A stretch of 6,284 nucleotides of DNA from Gammaproteobacteria bacterium. Its GTDB lineage: Bacteria > Pseudomonadota > Gammaproteobacteria > CAISUE01. Below, piece after piece: positions 1 through 6,284 of the stretch (position 1 is its first letter; each line of letters begins with the position of its first letter). A program made the position numbers and the translations under genes. The stretch is taken from positions 1 to 6,284 of the forward strand of contig CANCKG010000042.1 of the NCBI GenBank assembly GCA_947378515.1, read 5' to 3'. The notes under the pieces are model-generated. The model did no database searches. It worked only from the letters and a program-made list of their open reading frames with translations, and was not told the DNA's origin.

Positions 1-1
1 G

Positions 2-850
2 ATGGCGTTTGTGAGCCGGCTTTATCATTTTTGAGACGGTGCTTTCACGCAACTGAGTCATAGCGCCATGATTGCCACCAACGCCGCGCTTGGCAATGAC
101 TTCGGCCTTTTTATTGTGTTGATAGGTGATAACGCTGCCGCCGCCATCGGTATGCTGACCGATCACGCCAAAATAGCCGAGTTCGTGATCAGGCTGCCAC
201 GTTAGGGTGAGTAGTGGATTTTGACAACTCAGTAGAAAGCTATCGCGCCCGTACGTTAAGGTCCGCACGATGCCGGTGGGTGTTTTGATTGTCAGTGGAT
301 TATTGCGACTGTCAAAGTCGATTTGCCAGGCATTGTCGGCAGCATCTAGGTGTTGATCTTGCTGATCCAACTCGTTAAATGTATAGGTGTGAATTAAGGC
401 TTGGCCGTTATTGCGCGTGACATCATCATTGGGAATGGTGTAGCGAATCACCTTATTACGCTGATTATACGCACTGTTAAAAACAGCATTATTAGCCAGC
501 GTCTGACTTAAGCGCCGGCCAAAGCCATCCAAGTTGAACCGTGCTTCGATCGTGCCATCGCCTAAGAGATGCACTAATCGATCGCCCGCGGCATTTAAGA
601 CATAGGCATCGAGATTGCCCGCCGGCAGTAGGGTGCCAAAAAATAATCCGCGAAGATCATATAGGCGTTGGGTGCTTGCTCTAAAATTCGCATTGACCGT
701 CCCATCGGCCGCTTGAATACTGAACGTAGGCCCGGTTTCCGTTAACAGCTGATCGCTTAAGCTAAAGCTTCGGTCATACAGAGCCCCACTGGCTTGTATT
801 TCTGAAACGGCATTGCCCCGCACATCGCGAGTGTAATCGATGTGTCGCAA
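2..850 (-). other. YD-repeat block C, continuing past the left edge (residues 1812-2094)
   Basis: YD-type strands return after the beta-rich region: IDYTRDVRGNAV (1815-1826), LYDLRGLFFG (1874-1883), VLNAAGDRLV (1895-1904), FNLDGFGRRL (1916-1925), YNQRNKVIRY (1939-1948), FNELDQQDQ (1969-1977), IDFDSRNNPL (1988-1997) and YQHNKKAEVI (2054-2063). The spacing and the paired xxG-aromatic turns are those of the RHS/YD shell, so the protein re-enters the same fold. The segment ends in HKRH at the left edge with the frame still open. The P-x4-DP-x-GL end of an Rhs core and any variable C-terminal domain would have to lie beyond base 1. Confidence 0.8.
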
Positions 851-3800
851 GCTAGGATCGGGCGGCAGTAAACTTTGATCGACACTCGAATAAAGGCTTG
901 ATCCGAGGCTTAAACTTAAGAGCAGAGGGGCGGTTTTAGCACCCCCTTCAAAAATATACGGGTAATTGCCCGCTGGGAAACCGGTTACATCAACGACGAT
1001 GGCACGGGTAGTTACCGATAAGGCGACTTTATCTTTCCAGGTTGCTAAATGATCGGCACTGACATCTAAATAACTTAAGGTAGGCGGGGCTTGATACGTT
1101 TGGCTTAAGCCGCGCAGCCATGCGATACGAACTGGTGGGCATCCCCAGGTGATGATTAAGGTCGGATCCAAATCAACATCGAGTGCTGTTAATTCTTCTT
1201 GTTTGGCCAGTAGTCGATGACCCGCCGGCTTGGCGATATCGACGGCGTGCCATGATTCGTCGCTATCGGCCGGCGCATCGACCCAGCCCTCGGGTAGCTG
1301 ATCGCGATGCGTCGGCACGGTTGTCTTCTCGACGTTGCCACGACGGCCATGCAACACATGGGTTACTTCATGATCTTGACTGCCGCTTGGCACGACCCGT
1401 TGATAGAGCATTAGCGAATCATCATCCACCTTGAGTTGAATGTCGCAGTCTTTAATTTCTTTGACCGCGGCTGATAGGTGAATGTTGGCGTTAAGGCTAT
1501 GACCGTTGGGATCCGTTACCGGGATGGTGGGGGCAGCAGGATCGATGACAAAGCGTTCTTCTTGTAGCGTATCATTTTGATCCAGGTAGCTTACGCGCAG
1601 TAACACGGTCGATAGTTGATAGTCTTTCGGTAGGGAGTCCCACACGTTTAATTGACCGTATTGATTCAACGTCATTAATTGGCTTAATGCGGGGATTTCA
1701 CGCGCCAGAGGAACGCTTGGAGCAAGGGCGGTATTGAGGATAAACGCTAGACTCACATTGAGCGTAACCCCAGAGCGGGTAATGGCTTGGGCGCTATAGG
1801 TGCCGGACACTAGGCTCGCTAAATTAACCCAATATTGATCTTGATCAGGCTCAAGTGGAAAAGTGCCGATGGTTCTTGACTCTTGTAATAGCGTCACCTG
1901 GGCTAAGTCATTCACTCCGGCTAAGTAGAGTTTATGATCCTCTACGATACGCGTAACGACACGTTGATTATTTTGAATGGCACTGACAACGCCGACGCTC
2001 CCCGTCGTTTGGTAGAGAATCGGCGCGTGTGATATTGGCGGCGCTCCGGTGGGTGCTTTGAGCGAATAATCGATGCGATACGTATAGATGTCGGTCGCGA
2101 GGGAACTCACATCGACCGTACAGCGACCATGCGTATCTTGAAGAATCGGTAACGGGTGAATGATCAGCGGATCGACCCAGCAGCTAAACGCCATCTCGAC
2201 ATTCGAGGCGATCGGAATGAACCACGACAGCGTGGCAGGTTGTGTGCTGGATGACATTTGCACGGGAATGTTAGTAATGGTCGCTCTTAGGCTGGGTGTG
2301 GCGCGTGGTAAAATCGTGCGCAACAATCGGCTATTTTCATCGCGTAAAGACAGGGTTATTTCAATGTCATCATAATGACTCGCGGCATTGTTGATTAAGG
2401 GAATCACTTGCTCATAGGTGAGTGATTTGACATCCGTTTGTTGCGCGACAATTTCAGCCGTTACATTGGCGCGTAAATCATGCAGCAACACCGTCGGGAC
2501 TTTATTTTCATTGCTTTTCCAGGTGCGGCCACTGTTATCTTGCAGCCGATAAAGTGGCCAAGTCGCATTATCGGGACCCGCTAGCATTTCATCGCCAAAG
2601 GGACTGAATTGTTTGTAAGTTGCTTGAATGAGTTGGTTGTCTTCTTTGAGCAATTTGCCGATTACCCGACCACGCGCATCATTGAGAAAATTGCGTTCAT
2701 AAGTCAGCGTTTTAGGGCGGATCCGCTGGCTTAAGGCGCCCCAGGTACGGGCTTGTTGTTTGGTCGCGCTAAAGGTTGATGCAGTTACTACTCCGCGGGC
2801 ATTTTGCGTGGCAATATTTAAGCCTCGCGCGCTATCCATTAATTTAAGCGTTGCTTGATCCTCTGGCGCCACTGCTGCCGGGGTTGCGACAGGAATGCCA
2901 TCTTTAAGGACCGCGCCATTGACATAAACGCTATCAGATACCGCTTGCCCGTGGGCATTGACGCCGATTATTTTCAGTGGGCTAATGGTGGTATCCGTGC
3001 CACTGCTTAATTGCCGTGGCGGCGCTACATGGGCAATCAAAGCCCCGGCGGCATTACGAAAGTGATATTCGACAGCGCCCGTGGCTAATTCGTGGCGGAT
3101 TAATTTTTCAATGGCACTGTAATCAAAGCGTTCAACCGCATCGGTTAGATTATTTTTAACGCTGGGATTTTTGGGATCTGTTAATTCCAAGCTAGCCCAG
3201 GAAACATTTTTGAGGGTGCGGCTAGCTTTTTTTCCTTGCAAGGTATAGGTGTAAATTTTTGTTTTATCAAAACCCGGTTTGGCATTTTCAACTTTAAGAT
3301 AAAATTGCCTAACCGCTTCATAAGGCACGCTTAAATCAGTTAAGTTAAGCGAACAGGGAGTGTAAAAATCTTGCACTGCAATAATTTCTTGATGGGCATT
3401 ACGCTTTGTTACTTTCACATGAAAGCCGGTTGCTGAATCCACGTGAGCGCGTTGGTTTACTGCCTCAAGAATCGGTTTATTGCACAGGTCATAGATAATG
3501 CGTTGATGTTGCCAGGTCTCGGGGTTCGGTGAAATTAAGGTAGAAATTAATTCCGGTAGCCCAAAAATCGTTAACGTACGCTGCATCAATCGATAATGGG
3601 TGCCAATATCTTGGGTTGCGGGATTAAAATAAAAACTGCTGGCGTGTCGGCTATCGTCAGGAGTGCGAACGATACCGGTTATACGTTGAGTCCAGTCACT
3701 CGTTTGATTATAGTCATACCATTTTATTTGGTCATTCGGCGTATTTTGTAATTGACTCGCCACGTGAACGAGCGCTAATCCCTGTGTTTTGGCTTGCTGG

Positions 3801-6283
3801 ATAGCGACCGAAATAAACGTCGCATAATGCGTCTCCCACACTTTATCGCCAAAAGCGTTATATTCATACCCCGTGACACTACACAAAACAGTATTGTCGA
3901 CACGGCTTTCTTCCGTGATTAAAAACCGTAACCGATTCAGATTGTCATAAACTTTAAAGCGATAATGATTACTTTCATCGCGTTCGACGATCAATAAACC
4001 TTTGGTATTGTATAGCGCAGTTTTTGTGCAGTCTTGCGTTAACATCGGCCAATCCGCCGGCGTTAAACTAGCCGGTTTCGAGGGATCATCGAGACTGACA
4101 TTCGGCACAGTGACCGTTTGTAAACGATTCAGCGGCGTATAAGTATTGGTCACGGAGCGTGGTTGATCACCGTCAAAATCCGCCACCAGTGAGATAACAT
4201 TGTTGTTGTTATCGTAGTCGCGTTTGGTTTTAACGACGCGCATGACGGCCGTGTTTTCAAGTTTGCCAGCCGGCGTTAAGGCAACCGTGGTGATCATTTT
4301 ACCAGGCGCGGTGCTTAACACTTGGCGTTTAGCGCGATCATAGTCAAAGGTCGTTATTTGTCCTTCGCGATTGTGATGACGTTTAATATGGCTTAAGGCA
4401 TCTCGTTCAAAAATATCTTCGTTGCCCAAGGCGTCGATGATTTTTGTCTGACCCTCGGCGTTATTAAAGGTGAATTTTTTAATACGGTCAATGTGAGGAT
4501 CGGGAATCAGCGCCATGACCAGAGCTTTTAGTGCGGCATCATCAGTGGGTACGGGCGCTAACGCCGCATCGAAATGAATTTCTTTGATTAGATTATTGCT
4601 GGCGTCGTGCTCAAAACGAATGACTTGGCCAGTGGCATTGACGGAGTATTGTGCTTGGCCAAAGGCATCGAAGCCGTAAGCTTGCACTTGATCACGTAAA
4701 GGCTCGGCAATGGTGGACACTTTTAAACAAAACTCGTCAAAGCTAAGCGCCAACCAGGCAGCGAGTGGACGAAGAGGCGTGGCATAATCGATCGCGCGCG
4801 TAACACGCTTTTCAGCATCGAAACGCTCTTGGTGTAATTTACCCCGCGCATTGATCGAAAAACAACAATCGCCGGCTGGATTATAGAATTTATACACACG
4901 GCGATCTTGCAGCGGATTGTTAATGCTGGCGCTTAACACTTCCAGCGATGCGGTGCTAAATGTCGCGATAGTCGCCACATCGATTAAGGTGGCATAGAGA
5001 CACTGCATGGTTTCACGTTTTTGCGCATCGTATTGCTGTTCTTTGACAACGCCACGTAAAATACTGCTCGATGAACCCGCCGTTACTTGACAGGTTAGGC
5101 GCACCGAAAAGCGTAACAAGCCATTGGCATCTCTAAAATAATAGCTCACTTTGTCGGTGCTCGCATCGCCTTGATCATGCGCGAATTGTTCAAGCCGATT
5201 CAGGCTGGTTTGATCATCGATCCGCAACGGATTTTCATACACAGCGTGATACGCCACTCGATTCATTGCATCATAACGCCATTCTTGCAGCTCACCATTC
5301 GCCACTATTTTGAAGCGTTTATTGCCGGATAAATCATAATACAAGCGATAAATTGCCCCGTTTTGATCGATGTGTTTAATCACCCGGTCACACTTATCTA
5401 ACAGTGACACAGTGGTTAAGCCTAAACCCGCAGGATCGATGATTTTACTGTACGGTCGAGCCAAGGCATCTTGTTGATACGTCACCCAGTATTGATTGGG
5501 GTTAAGCACATCACCGTGCACTTCTTCAAGCAATACACGCATTGAATTGTATTTTTTTGTCACTCGTAAATTCAGCGGATTTGCACTCGCCGTATCGATT
5601 TGACTGTTTAGCACTAAGCCGCGTTTATCAAAGCTGTTTTGGGTAACGACCCCGCGTGGATTAGTCACGGTGGCACTGCGATAAAATGCATCTTCATCGA
5701 TGATGGTCGTGCGATGATCGACCGTGATTTTGGTGTTTATCCCGACCGCGTTATAACTCAAGACCGTTTTAACCCCACTGGCAGAGAGTTGCTCGATCAG
5801 CCAGCCTTCGCTATTGTGTGTGTTGTGTACCATTCGACCGATTTCATCGCGCTGCGTTGCGACTTGGCCATCGGGGGCGTGACTAAGGGTTTGCGCTGGA
5901 TTTTGTGCAGTAGACGTTTTAATTAATTCGTTAAAGACATTGGTTTGGCTGCTAACGGACGTGCCTACAACAGGGGTGATTAATTGCTGCGTGCGCGTCG
6001 CTTGGGTATAGCGGTAGTCGCTTAAGGCATTAAAAGCATCGCGTGAGGTTAGCAAGCGCCGCTTAGCATCAAACGTTTGGCCTTGAAAGACGATTTTACC
6101 ATTAGCCATGGCGAGCACCGGATTGCCACAAAAATCATAATCGAAGGTTTTTACGCCGCCTTCGGCATCAGTGTGTTTAGTCATCTGAGCATGGGGATTG
6201 GCAAATTCAGTGGTAGTGATTATTTCCACATCGCCGGCCCTTCGCGCCGTGCGTATTGCTTGGCCGCGCGGATTAAAGGTGTG
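2..6283 (-). CDS. Giant RHS/YD-repeat protein, partial at both ends (2094 codons seen)
   Basis: One frame on the minus strand stays open through the entire window, with 2094 codons and no stop, so this is an internal fragment of a larger protein. The translation is full of degenerate YD repeats, for example FDYDFCGNP (residues 47-55), WRYDAMNRV (335-343), FDYDRAKRQV (646-655), YEYNAFGDKV (806-815) and LDGFGRRL (1918-1925). A non-YD, beta-rich stretch covers about 1300-1795. In the family, YD repeats build a long beta-sheet shell that encloses or displays a C-terminal domain, usually in secreted or surface toxins, toxin-complex proteins or adhesins. I see no transmembrane segment, signal peptide, catalytic domain or canonical Rhs-core end, because both termini are absent. 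Few cysteines (about 16 in 2094) are present. The RHS/YD assignment is firm; toxin, adhesin or effector function is only inferred. Internal Met codons are not credible starts, since the frame and repeats continue upstream of them. Confidence 0.95.
899..2386 (-). other. Non-YD beta-rich region, probable tandem Ig-like modules (residues 1300-1795)
   Basis: About 500 residues lack YD motifs and instead alternate hydrophobic strands with polar turns, as in bacterial Ig-like or fibronectin-like beta-sandwiches. I divide it roughly into residues 1305-1412 (DNA 2048-2371), 1421-1518 (1730-2023), 1545-1635 (1379-1651) and 1701-1795 (899-1183). A similar strand-turn-strand ending recurs in three of these: TVDVSSLATDIYTYRIDY (1389-1406), YWVNLASLVSGTYSAQAI (1484-1501) and VVDVTGFPAGNYPYIFEG (1763-1780). 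The shared pattern is hydrophobic-D/N-hydrophobic-x-x-hydrophobic-x-(x)-G/D-x-Y-x-hydrophobic, common at the last strands of Ig-like folds. Such modules usually act as spacers or in carbohydrate or protein binding. The Ig-like reading rests on pattern only; module borders are approximate and no binding residues are identified. Confidence 0.55.
1184..1378 (-). other. Hydrophilic, GC-rich linker within the beta-rich region (residues 1636-1700)
   Basis: These 65 residues are rich in Asp, Glu, His, Arg, Pro and Trp, with few long hydrophobic strands: HGRRGNVEK (1645-1653), LPEGWVDAPADSDESWHAVD (1663-1682) and KQEELTALDVD (1694-1704, running just past the end). It reads as an exposed linker or loop between two beta-modules. 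The DNA is unusually GC-rich: bases 1261-1320 have 43 G/C of 60 by hand count. No known motif is recognised. Confidence 0.5.
2438..3508 (-). other. YD-repeat block B, degenerate (residues 926-1282)
   Basis: Repeat units resume but with longer and less regular spacing. Recognisable copies include IIYDLCNKPIL (929-939), RFDYSAIEKL (1052-1061), YHFRNAAGAL (1073-1082), LMDSARGLNI (1148-1157), FLNDARGRVIG (1199-1209), YKQFSPFGDE (1223-1232) and LQDNSGRTW (1247-1255). N-A-x-G turns occur at 1077, 1109 and 1161. An Ala/Pro-rich insertion lies around 1130-1142 with no YD character. The block ends where the non-YD beta-rich region begins, so it forms the N-terminal side of that boundary. The codons of residues 940-1060 are clearly more A/T-rich than the rest of the gene. 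Confidence 0.75.
3509..3823 (-). other. Irregular spacer between YD blocks (residues 821-925)
   Basis: The YD pattern weakens here. It starts with an Ala/Gln-rich, probably helical stretch (about 821-848) directly after the YAT ending of a YD strand (820-822), which resembles the helix-like insert of the supermodules upstream. It then passes through WYDYN (855-859), YFNPAT (885-890) and a leucine/isoleucine-rich segment (899-917) before regular strands return. This is probably a degenerate continuation of the repeat shell and not a separate domain. No catalytic motif is recognised. Confidence 0.55.
3824..6283 (-). other. YD-repeat block A (residues 1-820)
   Basis: This is the most regular repeat region of the protein. 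Units of about 20 residues follow an aromatic-Asp/Asn-x-x-x-R/G-hydrophobic pattern, typically separated by a D/N-x-x-G turn. Clear copies include FDYDFCGNP (47-55), FDKRGLVL (218-225), YYDLSGNK (315-322), WRYDAMNRV (335-343), FDYDRAKRQ (646-654), YDNLNRLRF (779-787) and YEYNAFGDK (806-814). YD units in this superfamily form beta-strands of a spiralling shell. The block begins already inside repeats at the right edge, so more repeats probably lie upstream. A low-complexity run, DYDNNNNV, occurs at 689-696. Residues 731-750 are a Pro/Asp-rich insertion between repeats. Confidence 0.88.
4424..5293 (-). repeat. Tandem array of four ~70-residue YD supermodules (residues 331-620)
   Basis: Four consecutive units align at protein level: residues 331-411 (DNA 5051-5293), 412-481 (4841-5050), 482-552 (4628-4840) and 553-620 (4424-4627). 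Each opens with a YD strand (WRYDAMNRV, QQYDAQKRE, ERFDAEKRV, FEHDASNNL). A second strand follows, ending in an aromatic and a short motif (VYENPL, LYATLI, DYATPL, HFDAAL). Next come about 25-30 mostly helix-like residues, then a charged D-K/R-containing step into a second aromatic strand (YYFRDANG, YKFYNPAG, YGFDAFGQ, FTFNNAEG). The unit closes with a final strand ending in x-x-x-G (for example INARG, VNATG, DALG in units 2-4). Unit 1 is about 10 residues longer because of a Ser-rich loop (403-407). The underlying DNA copies are strongly diverged, so the duplications are old and the fold has been kept by selection. Confidence 0.8.
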
Positions 6284-6284
6284 G

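Noticed and set aside
1183..1434. Plus-strand open frame of 83 codons, Arg-rich
   Set aside because: It is antisense to the continuous minus-strand frame, lies in the GC-rich patch where stops are rare, and its Arg/His/Pro-rich translation resembles no protein family.
2160..2375. Plus-strand open frame of 71 codons
   Set aside because: It overlaps the minus-strand coding frame fully, has no recognisable domain and no convincing ribosome binding site upstream.
5423..5455. Possible Rhs-core end motif P-x-x-x-x-x-DPAGL (residues 277-287)
   Set aside because: The canonical motif has four residues between P and DP, whereas five are present. It sits in the middle of YD repeats that continue for hundreds of residues, so it is an ordinary D-P-x-G turn and not a cleavage site.
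5639..5926. Plus-strand open frame of 95 codons
   Set aside because: It is antisense to well-formed YD repeats on the minus strand; the translation shows no family features, so it is a shadow frame.
500..6030. Recurrent CTTAAG/GCTTAA words resembling a short dispersed DNA repeat
   Set aside because: On the coding strand they mostly encode Leu-Ser as TTA-AGC, reflecting preferred codons in a common dipeptide; spacing is irregular and flanks do not match.
1..6284. Frequent GATC sites (over 40 by eye, about 25 expected by chance)
   Set aside because: They are explained by coding bias: ATC-GAT, GAT-CAA and GAT-CGC codon pairs from Asp, Ile, Gln and Arg in YD repeats. No clustering suggests an origin or a methylation switch.

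Overview
The whole window is the interior of one very large protein-coding gene on the minus strand. Reading from base 6283 down to base 2 gives 2094 consecutive sense codons with no stop. Neither the start nor the stop codon is present, so the protein is longer than 2094 residues and both its N-terminus (beyond the right edge) and its C-terminus (beyond the left edge) are missing. I see no other gene, RNA gene, mobile element, CRISPR array, promoter or terminator.

The translation is an RHS/YD-repeat protein, the superfamily that includes Rhs polymorphic toxins, TcB/TcC toxin-complex cocoons, wall-associated proteins and teneurins. The repeats are degenerate. Reading N to C (right to left in the window), a dense YD block (residues 1-820) contains a four-copy array of a longer, about 70-residue supermodule (residues 331-620). 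It is followed by a poorly repetitive spacer (821-925), a second looser YD block (926-1282), and about 500 residues of non-YD, beta-rich sequence that looks like tandem Ig-like/beta-sandwich modules (1300-1795). A third YD block (1812-2094) then runs out of the window. The array of beta-modules set inside a YD protein is the most unusual feature.

The sequence is bacterial in style: standard code, intronless, moderate GC, heavy use of TTA for Leu together with CGC for Arg and GAT for Asp. This would suit a gammaproteobacterium, possibly of the Legionella/Coxiella kind that carry giant repeat genes, but this is a weak inference. Local GC varies strongly inside the gene, from about 72% (1261-1320) to about 30% (3241-3300).

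No toxin domain, immunity gene, secretion signal, membrane segment or clear Rhs-core cleavage site lies in the window. Any role as a secreted or surface toxin, adhesin or effector shell is therefore inferred from the family alone.
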